Below are positions 1 through 10,553 of a DNA stretch of 64,000 nucleotides, piece by piece. The notes beneath the pieces are model-generated. The model ran no database searches. It saw nothing but the letters and a program-made list of their open reading frames with translations, and was not told the DNA's origin. The stretch is from Petrolisthes cinctipes (lineage: Eukaryota; Arthropoda; Malacostraca; Decapoda; Porcellanidae). Made by a program: the position numbers and the translations under genes. Location of the stretch: NCBI GenBank assembly GCA_033782935.1, contig JAWQEG010000365.1, positions 930,001 through 994,000 of the forward strand, given 5' to 3'. Positions within the stretch are counted from its first letter, which is position 1; every line of letters begins with the position of its first letter.

Positions 1-690
1 CCTTTTGACCTCTAGTGACCTACATATCAAATAAAATTCATGTATCATATATCCTCTTGTAGAATTTTCAAATACAAATATTTTGAGTGGTCATTCATTA
101 ATTCAAAGTGATTCAGGACCGAGATATGCAACATTGAATTTCCTTCACCCCAAATTTTATGTCCGGTTTTTGCCAAAGTTGGCTCGGATAAAGCCTTGAA
201 TTTTTGTCCAACTGACCATCATGCCAAAAGTCTACCCTCATTTTTATGACACCCCAGATGGTCTAGTTTATGAATTAGAGGTTGAACTTAGGGTACAAAA
301 AATGCTTACGGGGACCCCCTCAGCCGATACATTAGGAGGGAGGAATCAGCTGCACCAACACTGTATATATTACCCCCATAAATGTATATATACATAATAA
401 ACATATCTCATAGGCAGAGTGACAGTCCTGTTTGCTTTTATTGCTCTCTAAACATATAATTTTATAACTAATACACATTTGATAAACATACAAAAAATAT
501 GACAATGAATTACAGTTACATTACTATTACATTTTGTAACAAATACAATATAGATATACTTTCAAACAATACCAATATTACAATGAGTTATAATTACTAT
601 CAATATCCAATTGTTTATATTTATTGATTATTCATTAATTATTTCTGATTAATTTCAAAACTTAGATTTTTTAATTTCTTTTTAAATTAA
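1..690. other. AT-rich intergenic DNA, no gene seen
   Basis: No supported exon, tRNA or transposon protein was found here. The stretch is AT-rich and ends in the first copy of the short hairpin element at 691. Confidence 0.6.
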
Positions 691-842
691 GGAGATAATA
701 CAGTATGGGTCATTCTGGAGCAACTGATTCCTTCAAACTATTCCAAGCAACAGGCCATTATTATTTTTGTTATTCTGATCCTGTTTCCTGGCTTTTGTTA
801 GAGGAATCAAGGTGCTCTAATATACCAAAAGTATATTACCAA
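691..842 (+). repeat. Short hairpin element, subfamily A, copy 1
   Basis: It starts with a CAGTATGGGTCATTCTGGAGC-like head. It has the left stem GATTCCTTCAAACTATTCCA, an AACAGG..CCTGTTTCC inner pairing and the right stem AGAGGAATCAAGGTGCTC, and ends CAAAAGTATATTACC. The same order of blocks recurs at 1528, 15029, 15497 and 16870, and reversed at 12994, 13442 and 16127. Apparent reading frames across it are shadows. Confidence 0.75.
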
Positions 843-925
843 CTTATGGATAAATTCTTTAGCTTCCGAATTAAAGCGTTAATTCAGTCGCCACCAATTA
901 AGGGGAAAGCTTCATTTGATACATT

Positions 926-1054
926 AGAGGGCTACTGATTTCTCCAAACTATATCACCAAACAACAGACACCCTTTGAGTACCACTGAGGACGACTGTTT
1001 TGTGGCATAGTTAGGAGGAATCACTAGCCTTCCAATTTACCAACAATGCAGTCT
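926..1054. repeat. Short hairpin element, subfamily B, copy 1
   Basis: The left stem GATTTCTCCAAACTATATCA and right stem TGGCATAGTTAGGAGGAATC pair imperfectly. The loop holds the subfamily B marker GTACCACTGAGGACG. The 3' block AGCCTTCCAATTTACCAACA is shared with copies at 1077, 11477 and 12392. Confidence 0.7.
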
Positions 1055-1076
1055 CGTCTCCTTAACTGGGGAGGGG

Positions 1077-1200
1077 TCAACTTTTAGGACTTCTGATTCC
1101 TCCAAACTATGCCACCGAACAACAGATCCATCGGAATACCACTGTGATCGTCCGTTTCCGGCACAGTTTGGAGGAATCAGAAGCCTTCCAATTCTTCTTA
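1077..1200. repeat. Short hairpin element, subfamily B, copy 2
   Basis: Contains GATTCCTCCAAACTATGCCA on the left arm and GGCACAGTTTGGAGGAATC on the right arm, with loop GTACCACTG-like sequence. It lies head to tail with copy 1 only about 20 bp away. Confidence 0.7.
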
Positions 1201-1263
1201 GACAGGCTCGTTCTAGGCGTCGAGACACTCGCTAACCTGTGTGGGAATGGAAGGGAATTGTGA

Positions 1264-1385
1264 TTAGGTTAGGTTAGATTAGGTTTCATTAGGTTAGGTT
1301 ACATTAGTTAGGTTAGGTTCGGTTCGGTTCGGTGAGATTAGGTGGGATTAGGAAAGAGTAGGAAAGATTAGGTTAGGTTTGGTTA
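1264..1385. repeat. Degenerate (TTAGG)n tract, arthropod telomere-type repeat
   Basis: Repeated GGTTA/TTAGG pentamers with interruptions (AGGTTAGGTTAGATTAGG, then GGTTCGGTTCGGTTCGG variants, then AAGATTAGGTTAGG). TTAGG is the usual arthropod telomere unit. At an internal position, flanked by unrelated DNA, this is either an interstitial telomeric tract or a plain degenerate pentamer microsatellite. Confidence 0.6.
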
Positions 1386-1527
1386 CTGATTTGGTTAGGG
1401 CCTACTGTATATAAAAGGGATTTACTGAGTATGTGGTAAATGCATGAATGTGCTATATTGAGTCATCTTATATCCAGGGCTTACTGTATATATTGTAAGG
1501 TATTTACTGAGCCTGTGTTAATTAAAA

Positions 1528-1690
1528 GGGTTGTACAGTGTTGGTAAATCTGGAGCAATTGATTCCTCCAAACAATTCCAAGCAACAAACGAACACATTA
1601 TTTTGGCAAATATAGTCCTGTTTCCTGGCATACTTTAGACTTTAAAGGAATCAAAGTGCTCCACTGTACCAATTGTGAATTACCCCCTTG
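1528..1690 (+). repeat. Short hairpin element, subfamily A, copy 2
   Basis: Full-length A copy: ACAGTGTTGGTAAATCTGGA head, ATTCCTCCAAACAATTCCAA stem, CCTGTTTCCTGGCATACTTT, AAAGGAATCAAAGTGCTCC, and a TACCCCCTT end. The terminal CCCCTT resembles the TTAAGGGG ends of other copies. Confidence 0.75.
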
Positions 1691-1734
1691 AAAGGATATA
1701 GTGATAAATTTAATCATCTTATATCGAGGGCCTA

Positions 1735-1825
1735 CTGTATTAAGGGGAGATTCTCTTGTTGGTATTTTGTAATGCTACTGATTCCCCCTAACAATATCAG
1801 AAAACGGACACCTTCAATAGTACAG
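1735..1825 (-). repeat. Short hairpin element, subfamily B, partial copy 3
   Basis: Begins TTAAGGGGAGATTCTCTTGT, the inverted form of the 3' end of other B copies (AGAATCTCCCCTTAA). It runs through a GATTCCCCCTAACAATATCA stem and stops at the loop, right at the splice-acceptor-like CAG before the duplicated exon at 1826. Confidence 0.6.
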
Positions 1826-1948
1826 TCTCCTCCACTGCCACGTTCATCACTCCAGCGTTGTCAATATTTGTACCCCACAAGGTGTGAACCTCCAGTTTCG
1901 ACTCTCATATCCGAAACAAATCGGTTGGATGGTAATGGAGGGGCGTAG
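1826..1948 (+). pseudogene. Inverted duplicate of the terminal exon of the 10.5-12.8 kb secreted-peptide gene
   Basis: The sequence after ACAG at 1825 is the reverse complement of 10554-10631 with scattered differences: both begin with codons for SPPLPRSS and share CACAAGGTGTGAACCTCCAG. This copy has one extra C near 1851, so its frame diverges from the right-hand copy and reads RCQYLYPTRCEPPVS to a TAG at 1946-1948, giving two more cysteines. Upstream exons of this copy were not found in the window, so it is either an orphan exon or the end of a paralogue starting left of the window. Which of the two frames is ancestral cannot be settled here. Confidence 0.5.
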
Positions 1949-2666
1949 GCTTGGGAATGGTGTGATGCATGTTTTACGGAGGAAAGTTAACGAGAGGATT
2001 GTAAGCAGTAATGCTGTACTAAATTATATGTCAACTATATAAATCTGTTACATAACAAACATGACATTGGTAGACCACAACATTGTGATGGTTAGTAAAG
2101 TCATTAGTTATTGTTTGTTATCAGTATATTATGATCTCAAACGGTAAAAGAAATGCTGGGTTGGTGAGGCAGTAGCTAGTCTCGGCCAGATGTCTCTATG
2201 AATGTTTAGTATATGACAGCTATCAGCAGCGCATCTTGGTTTTAATTAATATTTCATGTTCTACATCATAACGTTAATGATAGTTATTACACATAATAAG
2301 TAAATTATATTGAATGTGAAGTTTTAATCGTCACAATGTTCCTAGAACATAACATGTTAAAATCAGGCATCATAAATTTCCATAGGTTGGTTCCACCAAG
2401 TTAATCATTGTGATGACGATGGCTTTATTTTCTGTTAATTATAACAAATGTCTTCAATTTACGAGCATTGTGAACATTGGTAGTAGTGTCATGACTATTA
2501 TTTTACGATGAAATTTGACTGCTCCGACCGAGGTAATATTTTATTATCACTACATATTGAACTTTCACATACTTCAGTTTTGACATTACTAAGCGGTTAT
2601 AGACGGATTGAGCGAGGATGCCAAAGAAATTCATATATATAAAGTTAAAGTAGCGAATACCTTGAA

Positions 2667-2671
<5 letters not shown>

Positions 2672-2712
<41 letters not shown>
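2672..2712. repeat. (CT)n microsatellite
   Basis: About 40 bp of pure CT dinucleotide. Confidence 0.95.
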
Positions 2713-2714
<2 letters not shown>

Positions 2715-2841
2715 ACACATATTAATTGGCGTGCACAGTTGTGGTTACTAGCATCATATCGTCATGGCCTAAACTCAATTTATATTAATGAAATAAATTG
2801 TCTTGTGTAAATAGGGTATTGTAAATCACATATAAGGTGCA

Positions 2842-3119
2842 GTCTCGCTCCAGAACAGGTGGAGTGTGGACGTACTCGTGTCGCTCTGCCTCCATTCTCG
2901 TTTGTGTTGTTTTGGAGCTCTTGTTTGTGTTTTTTGTGTTGTTTGTGAGTTCTTGTTTGTGTGTTGTTGTTTTTGTGGTGTTGCTGGTGTTGTTTGTTGT
3001 GGTTCTGTGTATAGTTTTGTTGTGATTGTCTGTAGGTGTGTGTGTGTGTGTCCCTGGCTGATTGAGTGTTTAGTTGTTTGTGTTGTTGTTTGCTTTCCAT
3101 CTAGGCCTTGCCTGGCCTG
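2842..3119 (+). promoter_or_regulatory. 5' leader of element 1
   Basis: TG/TTG-rich leader of about 280 bp between the target duplication and the first ATG at 3120. Non-LTR elements carry an internal promoter here; no specific core motif was identified. Open frames on both strands are low-complexity shadows. Confidence 0.45.
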
Positions 3120-5881
3120 ATGGAGATTGCGGATTCCTGCTTGGAGGCCGACTTGGCAATGTCGAAGGAAGACGAGTCTCCAATAGGCGAGCCCACACTT
3201 TGAGTGATGTTGCCAAATGGTGATCTATTTTTTATTTGCGACCTTTTAAGTGCTGGACATGGGTAACTTAGTTAAATTTCATACCTTATTTTACACTAGA
3301 AAATTAGCGTTCTAGTTCACGACCTTTTACTTAGATGTATAAAAAAATACATACTTTTGTGTTTTCGCATAATATATGCTGAATATACTATATTTTTCAT
3401 ATAAATTAGTAAATAATAAAAGTCGAAATGTGTGCATTAAGCGGCTTTCATGAACTGCATGAGTATAACAGCCTACAAATATTAACAATTGTATTTAGCA
3501 TGACCCATACCATGAAGCGGAAAATGTTGAAATGCCATATTTTCACATTTATTAGCATTAGAAATATGCATACCTTGCGCTGGCAGGGCCTCCATGAGCT
3601 CCGAAAATATTACCCTAGAATCGAGCCAGTTTTACCCTAAATTACTATGTATTACCCTAAAAAATCGGCAACATCGTAACTTTGAATAATGTAATGCATT
3701 ATTACACAGTCATTTAGGATCATATATAAGAAAAAACTAAAATAAATTCTATTTGTAAAGATCATCATGTTTATCAGTGAAAGAAAATAAACTTAGGGTA
3801 TCTGGATTATGCCCCAATACACTGTATTATGGATAATTTGATGGGTTCAGCAAAATTGTAAAGCAACGTAAATATGTAGCCTCAGTATTAATTAACTTTC
3901 AACTTTCTTTTCATGTCTACAACAGCTTTGTGTACTATTCTTAATTTTCGATAGATTTTGACATATAAAATATGTTTTGCCTATGAATTACCCTAAAATT
4001 ACCCCAAATTAAGCCTTACCCTAAACACTACCCTAAAGAGGATCTAATTACCCTAGTTTAGGGTATTTTACCCTAAAATGGAAGCACTGGGTGCTGGGTT
4101 GGTTTGTTTACGTGTTGCTGCAGCAGCGGAGACCGTATCGTATGGAGACACCAATATATTATCAACATCTTATTGTGATTTAGTACTGTTACTATCATTG
4201 ACGACGTAAAATGTAAAATAAAATTATAAAAGGCCTGTATAAGTTTGTATATCATTCTAATTTTGTTATCTTTGCGTATAATCGGACTAAAAAGCCTCTT
4301 CTGAAATAATAGGATATATATTTTTATTCATGGCTGTATTCGTATGAAAATAAGTCCAAGATAAGTTAAAAATATGTAAAAAATATTGAATAAGTTATAA
4401 TAAGTCGTTCCACAATAGGAAGCCCAATACAACTTTGCCCGACATAGGACATTTTTTCCAGCCTAGAAATCGCCATCAAAATGCCGTTTGGCAACTCGTA
4501 TTAAAGTGTGGGCTCGCCTATTGAGGATCACTGGCCTGAGCTGCCTTCTCGCAACCCTCCCCCCCTCTCCTCGGTCACTTCGCAGCTCAGGTTGCAGCCG
4601 TCCACCTCCTCAACCTCTACCATGCGACCTGTTGATGCCTCGTCCGACTCCTCGCAGGATTCCGATGGTGTGGACTGTTTGCCTCCAGCTGCCAAGACTG
4701 CCATGGGTGTTTCAGCTGTGCACGACGTACCTTCTCTGCCTCACCCTGGTGTTTCTTCTTTGTATACCAACTCCTTGCCCTCGTCCAACCTTCCTGCTTT
4801 TGCCCCGAGAGATGCCTATGTCAAACTCTCCTTCTCTGGAAACCCATCTACGGACACAATGCTGCGTTGGTTGTCTGATGTCAACAGGGCCTTCCAGTTG
4901 CAGCGTGAACTGGCTGAAGTCAAGATGGCTGCTGTCACCTCCCGGTTTGTCTACATCTCTAGGAAGCGTCAGGACATCATTGATAGAGTGAAGGCTGGTG
5001 AATTTTTATCTCTGCCTCTCATTCTTGAAGACTCACCCGAGAGGCCTCGTAAGTTCCCCAGCTACATCCTCACCCGTTTTCCTATTGATGTTGACCCGAA
5101 ACTTGCTAAGGGATACCCTGGTGTGTACTTTGCCCGTCGTTTTTTCCAAGATGGTTCCCCCATTAGCCGTATTGTTGAGATTTCCTTTGATTTCCTCCCT
5201 TGTCTTCCACCATGTGAGGTGAGGAAACTTCATAATGACCACCCTTGGTGCTACAGGTGCTGGGGAGTTGGGCATATCTCCCGGTACTGTTCTGCCAGGC
5301 CGAAGTGTGCATGGTGTGCCGCCGACCATGATTGCAAGACGTGTCCTGTCAGGGGTGAACCATCAAGTCCTGCTGCCTCCACCTCTGAGCCTTCACCTCC
5401 TGAAGATACGTCTCGATGGAAGTGTCCACGATGCCTTCAGCCAGGGGTTAACGTGTGGCATGGATGTACTCGACGTCAGGTCCAGGCTCGTGTCTCTACT
5501 ATTGCTCCTCCTCCACCACCACCTCCCCAGTCTGCTCCTCCTACCAGCCCTGCCTCACCTCCAGACCTGGCCCTCTGCAAGTCTGTTGCTACCCTCATGG
5601 CACGATGTACGGCTCTCGAAAACCGCTTTTCTGCCCTTGAAGCCAGGATTGATGGGCTAGTTGCCACTCAGGCTGCCAATGACTCCAAACTCTCCACCTT
5701 GGTCGAGGCTCAGCAGGCCATCATCTCAACTGTCACTACCCTTACCGAAAAGATGGATACTGTTGCATCTCGCCTTGAAAAGCTTTTCGAGTCAGTCCCT
5801 TCTCCTGGTCCATCTTCTTCTCCAGGTCGCTCATCTGCCCCCACTCACCGGACTTCTACCTCCAAATACAGAGTTCGCTAG
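3120..5881 (+). pseudogene. Element 1 ORF1 (gag-like, zinc-knuckle RNA-binding protein), split by insertion
   Basis: ORF1 products of non-LTR elements bind the element RNA and form the RNP. An ATG at 3120 opens a frame that reaches 3183 and is broken by the DNA element; the frame resumes at about 4521 and ends with TAG at 5879-5881, some 450 codons. The C-terminal half shows C-x2-C knuckles (CYRCWGVGHISRYC, then CAWCAADHDCKTC and a third Cys cluster CPRC), a poly-Pro tract and a Leu/Ala-rich coiled-coil-like tail around 5575-5790. Frame arithmetic: the upstream ATG is in frame with the rest only if 1,337 nt are removed (3184-4520). With a TA duplication (1,335 nt) it is out of frame, so the exact start is unsure. 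Confidence 0.75.
3186..4518. mobile_element. Non-autonomous DNA transposon nested in element 1 ORF1
   Basis: The ends are inverted repeats: GGCGAGCCCACACTTT at 3186 against AAAGTGTGGGCTCGCC ending at 4518. The match continues imperfectly through GTTGCCAAA / TTTGGCAAC, about 37 bp. TA on both sides (3184-3185, 4519-4520) would be a Tc1/mariner-like target duplication. No transposase frame is present. The interior contains two clusters of TACCCTAA octamers (3609-3662 and 3988-4078). It inserted after the retrotransposon, since it interrupts its ORF1. Confidence 0.75.
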
Positions 5882-8800
5882 TGATTACCGGCTGGATGTC
5901 ATCTCCTGGAATGTATGTGGTATCACCAGTTATGCTAAGCTCACTCAACTCAAGGCCTATGTTTTTCGTCATCATCCCAGTGTTATTTTTCTCCAGGAAG
6001 CATTTCCAGGACGGCCGCTCGCTCGGTGCTGGGCAAGCTCCTCCCCTCTCAGGTTATGTGCCATATGTTCATCTGGTAAGGAATGGTCTCCTGATTTACA
6101 TACATAGCTCCTTGCCACATCGCCTTCTCCGTACCTCCACTGATCCTGACATGACCTTTCAGCTATTTGAGGTTCTACCTGGGAATGGAGTACTCCAACT
6201 ATATAATGTCTATTCTGCCCCAGCTAGACTCACTCTTGAGGCTCTTCCTTCTCCAACAGTGCGTGGTATGGTGTATATGGGAGATTTTAATGCTCGGCAT
6301 TCTGATTTAGGTGATGGTACTGGCTCTATTAATCGTAATGGTGTTCGTCTCCTTTCATACATCCGCAAGCATCATCTGACACACTGGGACACTGGCGGTG
6401 CCACTCATTGCCGGGGAGGTACGCTGGATTACATCCTCTCGTCTGGCCTGATAGCATCTCAGGTCCAGTGCTCCTCCGTGCCAGACTTATTCTCTGATCA
6501 CATTGCTCTTTGGTTTCATTATTCTCTAACTGCTGGGTCAGGTGCTTCAGCCACTCGTTTGCGTATTGCTGTGGCCCCTAAATATTGCCCGACTTATATC
6601 TTATTTATGGCCCATGTATTCCCTACATTTGACATATCATCAGCTGAACAGTTGTACTCTGATCTTGTATCTGCTACTCATGACTTTTATAGGCTATACG
6701 TCTCCCGGCCACACCTCCAGCATCGCCATACTGCCCACTCCTGGACGCTGGATGCACGTATACAGGAGGCAAAGGAAGAGGCTGAACGTGATGGCCTATT
6801 GTTTCAAGCCAACCCAACCCCTGACCTACTCCATCGTTACCAGATGTCTAGGGACGCTTTAGTTGCCCTGCAGGAGTGTGCTCACACTGAGTCTTGGCAG
6901 CGGTTCACGGACAGCATCAACCAGCAAACAAGTGTGGCTTCTATGTGGCACCTCATCCGTCGGGTTGTTAAAATGACACCGGCCACTGCTTGTCATCACA
7001 CTCCTGCCGACTATGCCAAACAACTTGTCGATGCCTGGTCAGAACAATCTACCCCAGCCAGTCTACCCATCCACATACAAGATGCACTCGCTTCCCGTGC
7101 TGCTGTCCATCGGCTACGTCTAATGTCTGCTCTGTTACAAGATGATTACGATGATGCAGAGGAGATAACTGAGGAGGAGTTGCGCCGTGCTCTCTCTCGG
7201 GGTAGAGCTTCTTCCCCTGGTGATGATGGTATTACTTATGCTGTGCTGCGCCTACTTCAACAAGTTCCTGGGAACCCTCTACTTCGACTGTACAATCTTT
7301 GTCTTCGTGACGGTTGTGTACCACGAGCCTGGACCAGCAGTACAATAATACCCATCCCTAAGCCCGGCACTGCGAAGTTCAGGCCTATTTCCCTTACTTC
7401 CTGTTTCTGTAAGGTTATGGAGAGAATCTTACTCAATCGTCTCATGTACAGACTGCAGGATCGCCTCTCTCCATGGCTGTTTGGTTTCCTTCCCCAGCGG
7501 AGTACACATCACTGCCTAGTCGACCTGTACTCTCGCCTTTCCATGGACAGTGTGGTGGCCTTCATTGACCTTCGAAGTGCCTTCGATGTTGCTAATAGAG
7601 ACGTCATTTTGGATCAACTGGTTGACTTTGGGATAAAGGGTAATCTACTACGGTGGATTCGGGGCTACCTGAGTAACAGGACCTCCCGTGTGTTTTTCAG
7701 TGATGCACTCAGTCCTTTGCGCAGTTTTCATCTTGGTACGCCTCAAGGTGGTGTTCTCAGCCCATTGTTATTTAATATTCTGATGCATCGGTTGCTCACT
7801 TCTCCCTGATATTCCTGGAACTACAATTACGTGCTATGCTGATGATATCTGTGTTCATTCTACCTCAACAAGGGATCTCCAGCGGTTTCTTGACTCCTTC
7901 TCTGTGGCCTCCTCTCACTGTGGTATTATTGTCTCCCCAGATAAGAGCAGAATATTCACCTGCCGCCTTCCTCAAGCTCAGCCAGTGTTCACCATTGGAG
8001 GGACTGTCATTCCCATGTGTTCCCAGTATCGCTACCTGGGTGCGCCAGTCAATATTTGGCCGATTGTCCCTGCCAGACCTCAAGACCATCCCATTGTCCA
8101 GGACTTATTGGGTCGTCTCCAGCGCCGACTTACACCACTTCAATGGCTATCTAACAACTCCTCGGGCATCTCCATCCCAGTAGCCAGGACCATCTATATT
8201 GCTTTTATCCGTTCAGTTGTTGATTACCTTTCCCCTGCTTTGATTCAACTTCCTAGGGCTACTCTGGAAACTTTAGAACAATTTCAGAATAGAGCAATGA
8301 GAATAATTCTCGGCTGTCCAATGTCGACCAGGATAGTGAACATGCAGCGTGAGTTGCGTCTTCCCCCATTAATCGAGAGAATTTATTGTAATGTTACTTG
8401 CTTCACTGTCAAGTGCCTCCATTTCCCACATCTTTCACCCCATTACTCTCAGTTAGTCAGGACTTCTCTTAGACCAAACTACCCGGTCCCTCCCATACTG
8501 CCTGCTGGACGTACTCTTATAAGGTCTGTTTCCTTTGTGCTCCGTGGTCTTAATATAGATATAATGGTTACAGACGTCCCCCCAGGGCCCCCTCCATGGA
8601 TGCTACCAACACCTGATGTGAGCTTTACACCTACTTCCAAGTCGGAGCTGCCTTCTCTACAGCGGCAGCTGGCTCTGGAACACATAGAAACAGTGACTTC
8701 CTCCATCACAGATCCATACTGCCTCTACACTGATGGCTCATTTCAGGTGGATGGTGCAGCAGGTTGTTCTGTTTTCTCGCCTGACCTGGAGTCACCTCCA

Positions 8801-9558
8801 GGGGGCTGGGTTGGCCGTCGTCTCTGTAACCACTCTAGCTCAACATTGTGTGAACTGTATGCCATTCTGGATGCTGTTAGTGTTGTTTGTCAACGTGGAG
8901 TGAATGCTGCCATTTTTTGTGACTCCAAACCTGCCCTTCATTCCCTCTCTAGTGTTCAGCCCACACACTCTACTGTTATTCAGCTGATTTTATCGTTCTT
9001 GTCCTTATTGCGTCATCGTAACTTGACTGTCAAATTTTTATGGGTGCCATCCCATGTAGGTTTACGTCACAAAGGTACAGTTGACAGACTCGCAAAGGAA
9101 GCCTGCCATCTGCCTCCTCGTGGTGCCGGACGTCCTCTCTCCCTGACATGTTACCTCTCTAAAGTCCGCTCCGCCGCTCTCCTCCCTGTACGGCGACGCA
9201 GGGATGCAGAGAGGCCCTTCAGCATCTCCATCACCCATTACGAGTCTGTCTGCCATCACAAATATTCCTACCGTCGTCGAGGCCTCATGGTTCGGAGGCA
9301 CAATGTAGTCTCTGCTCGTTTGAGGCTTGGCCACCGTGGCAGGTTGCTGGGATGCAGGGTGAGCCTCCTTTCTCTGAGTGTCGCTTGTGTCGAGCGCCTC
9401 GTGCTAACACTATTGAGCACTATTGCCTAGCCTGCCCCACTGTCCGACACTTGTTGCCCCAGGGCCTGCCACTTGATGTGGTTTGTCGACACCTGCTGAA
9501 CCATCAGGTTCTGGAGGAACTTCTGGTGCGCCACCCTCGTTTTGGTGGATTTAAGTAG
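5861..9558 (+). pseudogene. Element 1 ORF2: endonuclease - reverse transcriptase - RNase H, three frameshifts
   Basis: The protein nicks target DNA and reverse-transcribes the element RNA. The endonuclease begins just after the ORF1 stop (VISWNVCG, LQEAF) in one frame and moves to the next near 6015-6035, where GDFNARH and SDHIALW lie. RT blocks follow: RPISLTSCFCKVMERIL, FIDLRSAFD (motif A Asp), GTPQGGVLSPLLFN (motif B). A frameshift near 7800 precedes CYADD (motif C) at about 7829. RNase H has YTDGS, ELYAIL, CDSKPAL, WVPSHVG and VDRLAKEA. A third shift near 9345 leads into the C-terminal CRLCRAPRANTIEHYCLAC knuckle and a TAG at 9556-9558. All catalytic residues persist, so decay is recent and limited to indels. 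Confidence 0.85.
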
Positions 9559-9736
9559 GTCATGATGTAAATATTTGTCTGTATGCTTGTGCTTCATTCT
9601 GTTATGTTTTCGTGATGTGTGTGTGTGTGTGTGCATATGTGCGTGCTTGTGTGTGTGTGTGGTCATTGGGTTCTCATGAGTCCCACCTACCCTTGTGTAC
9701 TGTTGTCTGCCTATTGACTGACGCTACGGCGCAATG

Positions 9737-9768
<32 letters not shown>
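9559..9768 (+). other. Element 1 3' UTR with TG repeats and A tail
   Basis: Short 3' UTR with a (TG)n stretch around 9617-9660. It ends GCAATGAATT followed by A(28), then the right copy of the target duplication. Confidence 0.85.
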
Positions 9769-9769
<1 letters not shown>

Positions 9770-9781
9770 ATATAAGGTGCA

Positions 9782-10553
9782 AGTCACTCTGTATCAACGT
9801 GAAATATCAGAATATTTACTTATGTATACCCTGAATCAACCAACACCTTGAAGCTCTACTGTATTCATCAACTCCGACACATATGAAGCATCCAACACCT
9901 TAAATATATGATATACGTTTCCATCCTCACCCAATCCATCTATGATCACAAAGTAATGTGAACAATAAAGGTTGTGAAAGGTTTACTATATAATGAAAAA
10001 TATATAATGAATTACTTTTAGTCGGAACTGTCAAGAAACAACTTTTAATGACAACTGTTAGTACACCACTACTACTGTTTTAATGTTCATCAAATGTTGG
10101 ACATTGTTGTTACTGACAATTCTGCGTCCTCGTCACAATATAAATACCATATTAATATGCAATGACTAACTTGAAGGAACGAGCCTATCTTGACTTGTGG
10201 GGACTAATGGTGGTGTGGAATTTTATAGCAACACGGTGACGTGCTTAAATTCCACACTAGAGATATTATTCTTACCTGCAGAAACTATCATTATCGTTAT
10301 GATGTAGAACATGAAACAAAAACTCCACCAAGTGTTACTATTATCATTTACCTATATTGAGTATTCATAAAAACGGCACCTAGCCAAGACTTCTGCATTA
10401 CAGCTTACAGTTCCCTACCCTGCCTCCATAGAACACCACACCCAACTTCAACTCACTGCCCACCGGGGCCTGGCCGGGCGGTGACCCAAGCCACCACCAC
10501 CCCTCAATCAACCTCCCACTGACTCATATTGGTATGTGTTTCGGATACTAGAG
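9782..10553. repeat. Right arm of the inverted duplication
   Basis: Partner of 1826-2827 in opposite orientation and the 3' flank of the secreted-peptide gene. No protein of its own is supported. Confidence 0.6.

Larger units (their letters stand above)
1826..2827. repeat. Left arm of a diverged inverted duplication (partner 9782-10631)
   Basis: Beyond the exon, further blocks match the right arm in reverse complement. TTTCATGTTCTACATCATAACG (about 2257) pairs with 10293-10315, the TAGACGGATTGAGCGAGGATG-type block (about 2601) with the reverse of about 9920-9945, and AGTCTCGGCCAG/TATGAAT near 2177 with the reverse of about 10390. Divergence and indels are clear. The CT microsatellite at 2672-2712 is present only in this arm. 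Confidence 0.6.
2842..9768 (+). mobile_element. Full-length non-LTR retrotransposon (element 1), I-like with RNase H
   Basis: A 14 bp direct repeat ACATATAAGGTGCA flanks the element (2828-2841 and 9768-9781). The 3' end is a run of about 28 A. It carries a TG-rich 5' leader, an ORF1 with zinc knuckles, and an ORF2 with endonuclease, RT, RNase H and C-terminal CCHC knuckle. The target duplication plus A tail indicates target-primed reverse transcription of a complete copy. It is dead now: ORF1 is split by a DNA element (3186-4518) and ORF2 has three frameshifts. RNase H behind the RT fits the I superfamily rather than Jockey or RTE; the exact clade is not resolved. Confidence 0.9.

Noticed and set aside
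2780..3120. Overlapping frames on both strands in the TG-rich leader of element 1
   Set aside because: Low-complexity TG/CA shadows with no domain; the region is the retrotransposon 5' leader.
5033..5329. Minus-strand frame in element 1 ORF1
   Set aside because: Antisense of the zinc-knuckle ORF1 with no independent support.
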